A DNA stretch of 64,000 nucleotides from Nitrospirota bacterium (GTDB lineage Bacteria > Nitrospirota > Thermodesulfovibrionia > Thermodesulfovibrionales > JdFR-88): positions 62,001 through 126,000 of the forward strand of contig JAJYIR010000004.1 in NCBI GenBank assembly GCA_021789935.1, in the 5' to 3' direction. Positions within the stretch are counted from its first letter, which is position 1. Each line of letters starts with the position of its first letter. Positions 41,834 to 50,314 of this stretch are shown here, one piece after another. The translations under genes were made by a program, and so were the position numbers. The notes beneath the pieces are model-generated. The model did not search any database. It saw only the letters and a list, made by a program, of their open reading frames with translations, and had not been told where the DNA came from.

Positions 41834-42097
41834 ATGAGCTTTGAGATAATTCACCAAAAGAAACCCTCGTATTCGGGGGGCGTGACAGCCGTCATCGTGC
41901 TGCTGTCACTGGCGTTGCTGGGGTTGGGAGCGGCATTCGCGTGCCTGCTTATATCGGGCAAAGGCGGCAACTACGTGCTGGGTACTTTATTGGCTTTCAT
42001 ATTCCTGATTGCGGGCGTAGAGATTGTCCTGTTTGCAAGGGCCTTCGTGCCGTTCAGGGAGGTTTCGGAGGACCGCGAGGAGGAGCTGCTATGGTAG
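41834..42097 (+). CDS. Small two-TM membrane protein of the bc-type complex
   Basis: The 87-residue protein has two hydrophobic helices (TAVIVLLSLALLGLGAAFAC and VLGTLLAFIFLIAGVEIVLFA) and charged ends. It lies one base after the pentahaem gene and overlaps the Rieske gene by 7 bases, so it is most likely an accessory subunit or assembly factor of this complex. No named family is recognised. Confidence 0.75.
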   Translation: MSFEIIHQKKPSYSGGVTAVIVLLSLALLGLGAAFACLLISGKGGNYVLGTLLAFIFLIAGVEIVLFARAFVPFREVSEDREEELLW

Positions 42098-42687
42098 AAA
42101 GCAATCAGACAGAAAAAGGCATCACCCGGAGAAAATTCACATTTGGCGTAATGATCGCATCCATGGCGGGAGCGTTCGTATCCCTTTTTTCGCTCCTTAA
42201 AGTTATCACGCCGCCGAAGAAGGCCGGCTATGTGTCTACCATCAAGATCGGGGACCAGCTGGTGTACGCAAAGGGCGCCAATGCGGGCAGCGCGGTAAAG
42301 GCATCATCCATGAACGTAGGAGACTGGGTGCTGGCCTATCCCAAGGGCAAAACGTCGAATCCGGCCAACATTGTGCAGCTCATCAAGTTGAAGGAATCAG
42401 ATTTTGTGGCCCCGACAAAGGTCAATCTTACCGACCAGGGATTTGTGTCTTACAGCGCCATCTGCACTCACCTGGGCTGCACCGTCTCCTGGGTGAAGAA
42501 CACATCCAATCCGGACGCCTCCGTTACGGAGTGCTTCTGCCATAACAGTATTTTCGACCCCTCGAAAGGGGCCAAAGTCATAGGAGGCCCGGCACCGATA
42601 CCGCTTGCTCAGATCGGCATTAAGGTGCAGGGTGATTCAGTTTTCTTTACAAGCGGTTTCACCGGCCCCATAGGACCGCAGGTATAA
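42091..42687 (+). CDS. Rieske [2Fe-2S] protein
   Basis: The 198-residue protein has an N-terminal twin-arginine-like anchor (TRRKFTFGVMIASMAGAFVSLFSLL) and a Rieske domain with ligand boxes CTHLGC and CFCHNSIFD. The second box differs from the usual CPCHGS. It moves electrons from quinol at cytochrome b to the cytochrome c subunit. ATG 42091 is chosen as the start of the anchor and overlaps the preceding gene. Confidence 0.93.
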   Translation: MVESNQTEKGITRRKFTFGVMIASMAGAFVSLFSLLKVITPPKKAGYVSTIKIGDQLVYAKGANAGSAVKASSMNVGDWVLAYPKGKTSNPANIVQLIKLKESDFVAPTKVNLTDQGFVSYSAICTHLGCTVSWVKNTSNPDASVTECFCHNSIFDPSKGAKVIGGPAPIPLAQIGIKVQGDSVFFTSGFTGPIGPQV

Positions 42688-42708
42688 TAAGGCGAGGTAT
42701 AGAACATA

Positions 42709-43950
42709 ATGATCTCTAAATGGTTTGAAGAAAGGCTTGAACTAAAAAAGTTCAAGCAAAAGTACCTGACCAAGACGTTCCCCAGCCATCCTACTTACCT
42801 TCTCGGGGAAATAGCACTGTTTTCATTCATCACGCTGGTCCTGACGGGCATCTTCCTGGGCTTCCTCTATGAGCCTTCGGTAAGGCTGGTGCCGCTTTTC
42901 CACGCGATGGTGCCGGCGGCATACGCCAGCGTCGTAAAGATGGATTTAATACCGATGGGTATGCTCATAAGGCGCATCCATCACTGGTCTGCGATGCTCA
43001 TGATATCTTCCCTGATCCTTCATTTCATGAGGGTCTACTTTACCGGGGCATACAGAAAACCCAGGGAGCTCAACTGGCTGGTTGGCCTGGCGCTGATGGG
43101 CATATCGCTTGGTGCGGCCTTTACCGGTTACCTGCTGCCTTACAGCCAGTTCTCCGTGACTGCCACATCCATCGCCTATTACATGGTAAAGTCTATCCCG
43201 TGGCTGGGCGATTGGCTGTCCAGGCTTATCTTCGCCGGGGCGTTCCCATCCAATGCCATGGTTCCCCGGTTCTTCTTCTTCCACGTGATGCTGATCCCGG
43301 CCATCATCATCGGGCTTATTGGCGCGCACATGGTGATACTGGTAAAGCAGAAACATACGGAGCCGGGCTCCAACAGCGGCAGACCCGAGGCGCAGGGCGG
43401 CAAGAGGCTCATCGGCATACCGATTTGGCCCGAGCAGGCCGTCATCAGCATACCTTTCTTCCTGTTCCTGCTGTTCACGCTTACGATGCTGGCTACGTAT
43501 GTTCCGATCAACGCCATAGAAATTTACGGCGCCCCTCGGCCCGGCACGCCCGTTATGCGCCCGGACTGGTATTTCCTGTGGGTATATGGTTTCCTGAAAC
43601 TGATTCCGGGCGACCTGTCCGTAACCATATTGGGCGGCAAGATCACGCCTGAGACAATAGGCGGGGTCATCTTCCCCGGGACGGTGTTCCTCATCCTTGC
43701 TCTGATACCCTTTCTGGACCGTTTCAAAACGGCCCAGAATTATAACTCCAACCCGCTTGCCAGGCCTTTCATGACGTCCTTCGGACTTGGCGGGGGAGTA
43801 TTCATCCTTATGACAGCGGTCGCGGGCTATATAGACGTCCTTCATATCAGCCCCACGTCCATGATCGTTTACACGGTAGCAGCCACAGTCGCGGTCTGGG
43901 CAGTTGTCTTCGGTGTGCTGTCGGCCCGCAAGAAAAAGAGCGGCTCCTGA
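42709..43950 (+). CDS. Cytochrome b of a bc-type complex (PDWY type)
   Basis: The 413-residue membrane protein carries both the N-terminal four-helix haem domain (RRIHHWSAMLMISSLILHFMR and FFFHVMLIP with IGAHMV) and the C-terminal quinol-oxidation part, with PDWYFLWVYGFLK in place of PEWY. PDWY is known from menaquinone-using organisms and fits a low-potential quinone pool. It completes the pentahaem c / small TM / Rieske / cyt b set. A strong terminator follows 24 bases after the stop. Confidence 0.94.
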   Translation: MISKWFEERLELKKFKQKYLTKTFPSHPTYLLGEIALFSFITLVLTGIFLGFLYEPSVRLVPLFHAMVPAAYASVVKMDLIPMGMLIRRIHHWSAMLMISSLILHFMRVYFTGAYRKPRELNWLVGLALMGISLGAAFTGYLLPYSQFSVTATSIAYYMVKSIPWLGDWLSRLIFAGAFPSNAMVPRFFFFHVMLIPAIIIGLIGAHMVILVKQKHTEPGSNSGRPEAQGGKRLIGIPIWPEQAVISIPFFLFLLFTLTMLATYVPINAIEIYGAPRPGTPVMRPDWYFLWVYGFLKLIPGDLSVTILGGKITPETIGGVIFPGTVFLILALIPFLDRFKTAQNYNSNPLARPFMTSFGLGGGVFILMTAVAGYIDVLHISPTSMIVYTVAATVAVWAVVFGVLSARKKKSGS

Positions 43951-43973
43951 TCCAGCACACATCCTGAAAAAGA

Positions 43974-44006
43974 GGGGCTCCGGAATTCCGGAGCCCCTTT
44001 TCTTTT
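43974..44006. terminator. Strong terminator between convergent genes
   Basis: A perfect 24-base palindrome (43974-43997, GGGGCTCCGG around AATT) is followed by TTTTCTTTT on the plus strand and by an A/T-poor A-rich run on the other side. It ends the bc-complex operon and may also serve the convergent cytochrome gene. Confidence 0.85.
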
Positions 44007-44029
44007 GGCCTTTATTTGAGATGGCCCGT

Positions 44030-44224
44030 TTATTTTTTCTGCCCCGCAGCGGGGAGTTTTTCCAGCGAGTCATACGCGTTCTGCATGTGCCTCGTAATGG
44101 TTTCAAGGTCAAACCTGTGCCAGTCAAGCTTGGCTGAATGAAGCGCTATCCTGGCGTCATTCAAGGCGGCTGCCGCCCCGGAACCCTTCGCCGGAAGGGT
44201 ACAGTTTTTCATCCGCGCTGACAA
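44030..44224 (-). pseudogene. Detached C-terminal part of the frameshifted pentahaem cytochrome
   Basis: In the frame one base off from the cytochrome gene, an open stretch encodes ALNDARIALHSAKLDW followed by a helical tail ending AAGQKK. This is the helical end I expect in such cytochromes. It has no start of its own. A one-base excess or two-base loss between 44157 and 44251 would join the two parts. Confidence 0.6.
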
Positions 44225-44792
44225 GCGCGCTACCCTCTCTCAGGGAAAGCACTACCGCCTTCGCATACCGGGGGATATACGCCAATGCGCTTAAAGCGCC
44301 TGTTGAATTATGGCACCTCGCACATACCGCCGCCATATCATCAGGAGTCAGCAATATTGTTTTCATTGAACCATGGCAGGTGACACAATCGGGGCCGTTG
44401 CCTATTGCCTCCAGCCTCCGGTAATGAACACTCTGCTTGAATTTGAATTCTTCCGCACCATGGCATTTACCGCATGTCGAAGGGATGTTCCTGTAATAGA
44501 CCTTGCTATTGGGATTGCTCGAACCAAGCACCCCCTTGTGGGCATCTGCTTTATTTGCGGCGTTCGGGTTCCCGCCGTGGCATTTGTCACACGTCACCCC
44601 GCGCATCTCGTGCACAGAGCCTTTCCATCCATGGGATTTCGCCCCCACGAAACTGCCTTGCGGGAGCTTTGAATGGCAGGCGGCACAGGAATTCACGGAG
44701 ACCTCCGGAACGGCACTTGCTGAAAGAGCAAAAAATATTAAAACTCCGCACATTATAAAAGTGCAGGCAAGTAAACGACCGGGCTTAAGCAT
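44157..44792 (-). CDS. Pentahaem c-type cytochrome, probably frameshifted near its C-terminus
   Basis: The 211-residue product has a signal peptide and five CxxCH motifs (CAACH, CDKCH, CGKCH, CVTCH, CARCH), so it is an exported multihaem cytochrome of the NapC/NrfH-neighbour or cytochrome c3-like type. The end (LYPSGEGFRGGSRLE) looks like a wrong-frame tail, and the expected helix continues in another frame to 44030. ATG 44792 has AGAGG upstream at a good distance, and a GTG at 44801 is the alternative. It is convergent with the bc operon. Confidence 0.8.
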   Translation of the reverse strand: MLKPGRLLACTFIMCGVLIFFALSASAVPEVSVNSCAACHSKLPQGSFVGAKSHGWKGSVHEMRGVTCDKCHGGNPNAANKADAHKGVLGSSNPNSKVYYRNIPSTCGKCHGAEEFKFKQSVHYRRLEAIGNGPDCVTCHGSMKTILLTPDDMAAVCARCHNSTGALSALAYIPRYAKAVVLSLREGSALVSADEKLYPSGEGFRGGSRLE

Positions 44793-44880
44793 TTTTTTCA
44801 CCTCTTCAGGCTGGGAATGAATACGATTGGCCGTCTCATTTTCAGGTTTTTAAATGCTTGCTCTACCTCCTGGTAAAATT

Positions 44881-45765
44881 CTAGTCCAAATCCTCCGTTG
44901 GGGGAAGAGGGGGGAAAGGCACAAGGAGCACGGGGAACTCGGATATTTCGCAAAGCTTGCGGGCCACACTTCCAAAGGGGGCGTCTTCCTGCCCTTCCCT
45001 GTCTGAACTGGCGGCAATTATCATGCTGCAGGCGGAGGCCCTTGCCTCATTGATCAGCTCCTCGGCCGGATTTCCGGCCAAAAGGTGGGGTTCCGCCGCG
45101 ATACCCGGCTTTTGAAGGACGTCACAATATCCCTCAAGACGCAACGTCTCATCTTTCTTTATTTTTTCGATTTCAGGGCTGGAAAGCGCTTTTTTATCTA
45201 TGACATGGGCCACGGCAGCCTTCTCTACCGCCCCGGCCAACGATTCAAGCAGCAACAAGGCCCTGCGGGAGGCCTGCGGGGAACCGGCGGCCAGCAGAGG
45301 TTTATCGAAGATGAGCCTGTTTTCCCTTACGGCCCTTTCGCCTCCAGCCTGGAACGGGGCCATGTAAGCCTGAATGAGCACGGGCATCCTGCACCTTGTG
45401 GCAATATCAAGAGAAAGGGGGCCCTTGCCTATTGCAAGCATATCCGCCTTTTCCTTATGAGCGGTGCGGGCCACCCCGTGTGCCGGATCGCCCACCTCTA
45501 TGACAATTCTGCTCTCGATTCCGGCCCTGTTAATCGCCTTCTGCCAGTCCTCGAATTTAATCAAGGCCTCTTCTTTCAGCTCATCCGCCTCTTTTTTCAG
45601 ATAGCCGCCAAAAGGGACAAAACCGACTTCTTCCCTCGGTATGATATGGCAAAGCACGATCAGATTTAAACCAGTCTTTTTCAGGACAAACAGGGCCTCA
45701 AGAGAGTTGTATGCCATCTCCCGGAAATGCGAGGCGAAGAGGATTTTCTGGATTTTCTCCTGCAT
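44881..45765 (-). CDS. Tandem universal-stress-protein domains
   Basis: The 294-residue protein holds two USP folds: about 1-140 (KILFASHFREMAYNSLEA, then ADMLAIGKG) and about 155-285 (PLLAAGSPQASRRALLLLESLAG, then CSMIIAASSDREG). The ATP-binding GxxGxxxS motif is incomplete in both, so nucleotide binding is doubtful. ATG 45765 is chosen because the USP fold starts there. It lies downstream of the antiporter gene on the same strand. Confidence 0.85.
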   Translation of the reverse strand: MQEKIQKILFASHFREMAYNSLEALFVLKKTGLNLIVLCHIIPREEVGFVPFGGYLKKEADELKEEALIKFEDWQKAINRAGIESRIVIEVGDPAHGVARTAHKEKADMLAIGKGPLSLDIATRCRMPVLIQAYMAPFQAGGERAVRENRLIFDKPLLAAGSPQASRRALLLLESLAGAVEKAAVAHVIDKKALSSPEIEKIKKDETLRLEGYCDVLQKPGIAAEPHLLAGNPAEELINEARASACSMIIAASSDREGQEDAPFGSVARKLCEISEFPVLLVPFPPLPPTEDLD

Positions 45766-45796
45766 GGTATAAATTAAAAAACCCCCTCTTGTCCTT

Positions 45797-47182
45797 TTAC
45801 CTGAAAAAGATAAAAGTTTCAAGCACGAACAGGGGCAAAAGCACCGGCAATGAATATTTCATCATGAAACCGGTAAAGCCGGGCATCTCCACCCCGGATT
45901 CCTCTGATATGGAACGCACCATGAAGTTGGGCGCGTTTCCGATATAAGTGAATGCGCCAAAGAAAACCGACCCGGCCGATATGGCCTCCAGGTATGCCGG
46001 ATGCTGCCTTACCAGAAGCATCGCGGCGCTCCGGGTCTCCATGCCGGGATAAAAATTCCCGAGGGCCGTCTTAAAAAAAGCGAGATATGCCGGCGCGTTG
46101 TCCAGAAAACTGGAAAGGGCCCCAGTGGCCCAAAAATAACGGGCAGGACTCCTGACCGCGTGAACCAGGCACCCGAGATGCCCCCTGGTGCCCGCCTGGA
46201 GGATGGCCAGGCAGGGCATCATCGCGATGAAGAGACCCGCGAAGATAATCGCCACCTCCTTTATCGGAAACCATGTAAACCCGTTTTCATCGCGGATGTC
46301 CCGCGGCGTTAGCAGCATCGAAAAAAGGCTCATCAGAAACACGATGAGATCGCGCAGCACCTCTGAAATTTCTTTTTGCCCCCCGGGAAAATAGATCCTG
46401 CCCAGATGCGCCTTCGCACCCGCGATCATTGCACCTATCGCCACGGCGAGAAAAATAAGGTTTTGCGCGCCCCTAACCCTGAAAGGCCGTCCATTCGCCA
46501 CGCCAGTCCGCATGGCCTTTTCCCCCTCCGGATTTGAACTCTCCACCTTATAAATATGCCTGTCTGCCAGGTAATAGACCATCAGCAAAAACGATGTGGC
46601 CAGTAACATATGCGGGTATAGCCTCAAAGTCCCGAAAAAAGGCACCCCAACAAGAAAACCCAGCAAAAGCGGCGGGTCTCCAAGGGGCGTAAGCGCTCCG
46701 CCTATATTGGCCACCAGGAAGATGAAGAAAATCATTACGATGGTCCTGTTTTTCCGGTGCGCGTTTGCCCTTATCAGGGGGCGCACAAGGAGCATGGCAG
46801 CGCCCGTTGTTCCCATGATATTTGCAAGCAGGGCGCCGGCCAGGAGCAGGGCCGTATTCGAACCCGGGGTGCCGGATAAGCTGCCGGTAATCAGTATTCC
46901 CCCGGATATCACGTAGAGCGTACCCATCAGGATAATGAACGGCAGATACTCGTTCACGAGCACACTCAAAAAACCTGCAGCTGCCTGCTGCCCAAAAATA
47001 ATGGAGAGAGAGACGACCGATGCGGCCGCCCAGAACGCGGATATCTTCCCGAAGTGGCCGTGCCAGAAGCGGGGCGCAAACAGGGGTCCAAGGGCTATCG
47101 AAAGGAGCATCCCCGCAAAAGGGACCGTGCTCCAAAGCGGAAGCGCCTCTCCAAATGCCTGGACTGCTTTGGGGCCATCCAT
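45797..47182 (-). CDS. Na+/H+ antiporter-like membrane transporter (NhaD / ion-transporter superfamily)
   Basis: The 461-residue integral membrane protein has about 12 TM helices and paired family motifs: GSNTALLLAGALLANIMGTTGAAMLLVRP in the first half, NIGGALTPLGDPPLLLGF, and ALSSFLDNAPAYLAFF with FFGAFTYIGNAPNFMV in the second. This matches sodium:proton antiporters of the ArsB/NhaD superfamily. The ATG at 47182 is chosen as the first Met before the helical core, and longer in-frame starts exist. Substrate is inferred. Confidence 0.85.
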   Translation of the reverse strand: MDGPKAVQAFGEALPLWSTVPFAGMLLSIALGPLFAPRFWHGHFGKISAFWAAASVVSLSIIFGQQAAAGFLSVLVNEYLPFIILMGTLYVISGGILITGSLSGTPGSNTALLLAGALLANIMGTTGAAMLLVRPLIRANAHRKNRTIVMIFFIFLVANIGGALTPLGDPPLLLGFLVGVPFFGTLRLYPHMLLATSFLLMVYYLADRHIYKVESSNPEGEKAMRTGVANGRPFRVRGAQNLIFLAVAIGAMIAGAKAHLGRIYFPGGQKEISEVLRDLIVFLMSLFSMLLTPRDIRDENGFTWFPIKEVAIIFAGLFIAMMPCLAILQAGTRGHLGCLVHAVRSPARYFWATGALSSFLDNAPAYLAFFKTALGNFYPGMETRSAAMLLVRQHPAYLEAISAGSVFFGAFTYIGNAPNFMVRSISEESGVEMPGFTGFMMKYSLPVLLPLFVLETFIFFR

Positions 47183-47345
47183 ATGGAAAAAAACTTTTTC
47201 CTTTCCGGTTTTGAGAAATATTATAGCACGCGGCCCGGGCATGGTAATGTTGGCCCCGGGCAATATTTGTTTTCGTCGAATTGTCAAATTATTTTTACGC
47301 ATGTCAAATTGACAGGACGCATTTGTTTTTATAAAGTATAGAACC

Positions 47346-47756
47346 ATGGAAGACAAATTCGAGGTCAGGGACAAAAGGACGATGGATCTGCAAGGGAACC
47401 CCAAGCCGGAGGGCGCTCACGGCAATCAGGCACAGGAGGCCGCCGCACCACCCCGCAAGGAGAAACATGTCCACGAGGGAAAACATGGGGACGGGCATGA
47501 AGAGCACAGGCATCATGAAGCTGATTTTCTCTCTTTCCTGGTGAACCTGTCGGGGCTGGCTTATATGGCACTGGGTCTCGGGGATATCCCCACAGAGCCC
47601 AACCTCCCCGAGGCCAAATACATCATAGACGCTATAGGCATGCTGAAGGAAAAAACCGCGGGCAACCTCTCCGCTGAAGAGGAAAAAGGAGTGACCGGGC
47701 TGCTCTATGAATTGAAGATGAATTTCTCCAAGGTCGCCTCGGGCAAAAAAACTTAA
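47346..47756 (+). CDS. DUF1844 family protein
   Basis: The 136-residue protein has a disordered, His- and Glu-rich first half (KHVHEGKHGDGHEEHRHHEAD) followed by the DUF1844 core (FLSFLVNLSGLAYMALG, then NLPEAKYIIDAIGMLKEKT). The function of the family is unknown. The histidine-rich tract could bind metal. A TTGACA at 47309-47314 and TATAAA at 47330-47335 lie just upstream, giving a very short leader. Confidence 0.85.
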   Translation: MEDKFEVRDKRTMDLQGNPKPEGAHGNQAQEAAAPPRKEKHVHEGKHGDGHEEHRHHEADFLSFLVNLSGLAYMALGLGDIPTEPNLPEAKYIIDAIGMLKEKTAGNLSAEEEKGVTGLLYELKMNFSKVASGKKT

Positions 47757-47838
47757 AATGACTTATGCTGCCGTTTGACTGGGTGATGCCCGTTTTGTTA
47801 TTCTTTAAAATTGAGAACCTACTGGAGGTTTTTTGAAA

Positions 47839-48282
47839 ATGTCATCGCAGAAAAACAAGCCTGTCTCTCATAATGGAAACGGCGGGTCCGCCCCATCCTC
47901 AAATGAGAAGAAGAATCTTTCCGCAAGGGAAGAAAAGCTTCAGGAAATAAAATGCGAGCTCGTCAAGCAGAGGGAGATAATACTGTGCGAGGCAGAAACC
48001 GCAATTAACGCTCTGCCGGAGCCGACCGTATTCCCCGACCTGGGGGACCAGGCATCGGCCGAAACCGACCGCAGCTTCATGCTGCAATTGAGGGGCAGGG
48101 AACAGCGGCTCCTGAAGAAGATCGATGAGGCCATCGACAGGATAGACTGCGGGACCTTCGGCATCTGCGAAGTCTGCGGAGAGCCCATAGCAATCAACCG
48201 GCTGATAGCCAGGCCCGTAACCACGATGTGCATCGCCTGCAAGACCGAACAGGAAGAGGACGAAAAGCAAACAGGCCTCTAG
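47839..48282 (+). CDS. DksA/TraR-family zinc-finger protein
   Basis: The 147-residue protein has a coiled-coil segment (about 30-110) and a C-terminal C4 zinc finger (CGTFGICEVCGEPI, then CIACKTEQE), as in DksA and its relatives, which bind RNA polymerase through the secondary channel. ATG 47839 lies 10 bases after GGAGG and is preferred to a TTG at 47833. The acidic coiled-coil tip of true DksA is not evident, so function may differ. Confidence 0.9.
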   Translation: MSSQKNKPVSHNGNGGSAPSSNEKKNLSAREEKLQEIKCELVKQREIILCEAETAINALPEPTVFPDLGDQASAETDRSFMLQLRGREQRLLKKIDEAIDRIDCGTFGICEVCGEPIAINRLIARPVTTMCIACKTEQEEDEKQTGL

Positions 48283-48332
48283 CCTTACGGTTTTTTACCT
48301 GATTGCCTTTGCAAAATTTAATTTGATTTAAT

Positions 48333-49163
48333 TTAAAATTTCCCGGCTTTCAAGTCGTATCCCGAATCGGCAAGCGCCTCGCCGAGCATATTGAAACAGA
48401 AAGCAGTCACCGCTATGGCCAGCCCCGGCAGCACCGCTATCCAGGGAGCGGCATAGATGTAGTCTATGCCCTGGCTGATCATCGCCCCCCAGGTGGCGGC
48501 GGGCGGCTGTGCCCCAAGCCCCAGGAAGCTGAGCGAAGCCTCGGTGATGATATACCCCCCCAGCTTGACAGCCATAAGCGTAAGGACGAGGGGGACGCAC
48601 TGGGGAAGTATGTGGGCCCAGATTATCCTTGGCCCGGAAGCCCCGATGGCCCTGGCCGCGTCAACGAACTGCGCCTCCCTTATCGAAAGCACATGCCCGC
48701 GGACAAGCCGGGCAAAGGACGCCCAGCCGACGGACGCTATCGCCAGCATGACAGTGAGCGTGCCGGGGGGCAGCACTACGGATACGCCAATCGCAAGCAG
48801 GAGCGACGGAAATGCCAGTATAAGATCAACAACGGCCATAAGCGCGGCATCCACTTTCCCGCCGAAGTAACCGGCGGCAAGCCCCACGGCAAGCCCCACT
48901 GTCATTGCGAAAAAAGCCGCCAAAAAGGAAACGCTTATAGAGACCTTCCCGCCCGCCAGCAGCCTGGCAAGTATGTCCCTGCCTTCCTGGTCCGTGCCAA
49001 ATATGTGCCCGCTCAGGAATGAAGGCGGCTGACTGAGGCTGTTCAGGTCCACACTCACCGGGCTGTATGGATAGACAAGAGGCGCAAAGACCGACAACGC
49101 CATTATGCATATGAGGACAAGGGCCGCGATCTTGCCTTTAAGCGGTATATTTTCCAGCTTCAT
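48333..49163 (-). CDS. Peptide/nickel-type ABC transporter permease (DppC-like)
   Basis: The 276-residue membrane protein has an N-terminal anchor, the region FGTDQEGRDILARLLAGGKVSIS typical of DppC, and the EAA loop ARAIGASGPRIIWAHILP that contacts the ATPase. It overlaps the DppB-like gene by 4 bases. No binding protein or ATPase gene is adjacent, so the rest of the importer must be elsewhere. Confidence 0.92.
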   Translation of the reverse strand: MKLENIPLKGKIAALVLICIMALSVFAPLVYPYSPVSVDLNSLSQPPSFLSGHIFGTDQEGRDILARLLAGGKVSISVSFLAAFFAMTVGLAVGLAAGYFGGKVDAALMAVVDLILAFPSLLLAIGVSVVLPPGTLTVMLAIASVGWASFARLVRGHVLSIREAQFVDAARAIGASGPRIIWAHILPQCVPLVLTLMAVKLGGYIITEASLSFLGLGAQPPAATWGAMISQGIDYIYAAPWIAVLPGLAIAVTAFCFNMLGEALADSGYDLKAGKF

Positions 49164-50098
49164 CTCTTGCGATTAAAGACCCTCACACGCGGGTCAAGCA
49201 CATGGTATGCGATATCCACCATCATGTTCACAACAATAAAAACGGCGGTGCCTACCAGAATAGTGCCAAGCACAACCGGGTAGTCCCTCCTCAGAATGCC
49301 GTCCACCGCATATCTGCCGATGCCGTCCCAGCCGAAAATGGTCTCTGTAAGGACCGCGCCGTTCAGATAGCTGCCGAAATCAAGCCCCATCACGGTCACT
49401 ATCGGGATCAGAGCGTTTCTCAGTATATGGATGAAGTGCACCCTCCACTCGCCAATGCCTTTTGCCCTGGCGGTTTTCACGAAAGGCATATCCATGACAT
49501 CGAGGACCATGGTCCTGGTAACCCTGGCCAGCGTGGCCGCCGACGGAAGGGCAAGCGTGGCCGCCGGCAGCAGCAAAAAACGCAGGCCCCCGGTACCGGA
49601 GGGCGGCACCAGTTTAAGGCCCAGACTCACAAGGAGCATGAGCAAAAGCCCGCTGAAAAAAACGGGCACACTTATACCCGCGATGCTTATGGAGCTTAAA
49701 AAAATATCGGTCCTGGTGCCCCGCCTGATGGCCCCCCAGAAACCCAGGCCGGCCCCAAGCGGCACCGCCATTAGCATTGCAGCCAGGGCAAGCTTCAGGG
49801 TGTTCGGAAATTTCACCTCAATTTCCTTAAGCACTTCCTTCCTTGTCGAATAGGAACGGCCCATCTGCCCCCTGGAAAGCATCCTCACGTAATCAAGATA
49901 CTGGACGATAAAAGGCCTGCCGGCCCCTATCTGCTTTCTTATGGCAGCGATGACCTCCGGGCTGGCCCTCTGCCCTACCAGCGCAAGGGCTGGATCGCCG
50001 GGAAGCGCCCTGGTCAGGGAGAATGTTATGAATGTGACACCAAGCAGGAGCAGTACAGTGATGATGCTTTTTTTTATTAGATAAATCCCAAACCGCAT
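49160..50098 (-). CDS. Peptide/nickel-type ABC transporter permease (DppB-like)
   Basis: The 312-residue protein has six TM helices and DppB features (TFSLTRALPGDPALALVG, the EAA loop KTARAKGIGEWRVHFIHILRN, then GSYLNGAVLTETIFGW). It pairs with the following DppC-like subunit. A TATAAT on the minus strand (50107-50112) ends 8 bases before ATG 50098. Confidence 0.93.
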   Translation of the reverse strand: MRFGIYLIKKSIITVLLLLGVTFITFSLTRALPGDPALALVGQRASPEVIAAIRKQIGAGRPFIVQYLDYVRMLSRGQMGRSYSTRKEVLKEIEVKFPNTLKLALAAMLMAVPLGAGLGFWGAIRRGTRTDIFLSSISIAGISVPVFFSGLLLMLLVSLGLKLVPPSGTGGLRFLLLPAATLALPSAATLARVTRTMVLDVMDMPFVKTARAKGIGEWRVHFIHILRNALIPIVTVMGLDFGSYLNGAVLTETIFGWDGIGRYAVDGILRRDYPVVLGTILVGTAVFIVVNMMVDIAYHVLDPRVRVFNRKR

Positions 50099-50106
50099 AC
50101 CGTTTT

Positions 50107-50112
50107 ATTATA
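50107..50112 (-). promoter_or_regulatory. -10 box directly before the DppB-like gene
   Basis: A perfect TATAAT on the minus strand ends 8 bases before the start codon, with no ribosome site between, again suggesting a leaderless message. No clear -35 box is seen. Confidence 0.4.
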
Positions 50113-50302
50113 CCCGCGCAGCCCCCCTTAATGTATGTGGACCCCGCTCCCCTGCCCCGCAACGTAAAAAAAGGGGAGCGGAAAGATTGCATTTGCCCGC
50201 CCGGGCGGCCGCTTTTTACCATCGCATTACCGTCGCAAGGAAGCGGAAAGGGATTTTTTCATTTTTCAATTATCAAATTGGATTTTATGCCCTTGTCTGT
50301 CC

Positions 50303-50308
50303 TATAAT
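50303..50308 (+). promoter_or_regulatory. -10 box directly before ubiD (leaderless start)
   Basis: A perfect TATAAT ends 6 bases before ATG 50315. TTGGAT lies 19 bases upstream of it as a weak -35. No ribosome site is present. Confidence 0.5.
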
Positions 50309-50314
50309 CTCTGG

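Noticed and set aside
42946-44127. A 393-codon open frame on the minus strand opposite the cytochrome b gene
   Set aside because: Its translation is His/Arg/Gly-rich without any fold, and the plus strand encodes a clear cytochrome b. It is a codon-bias shadow.
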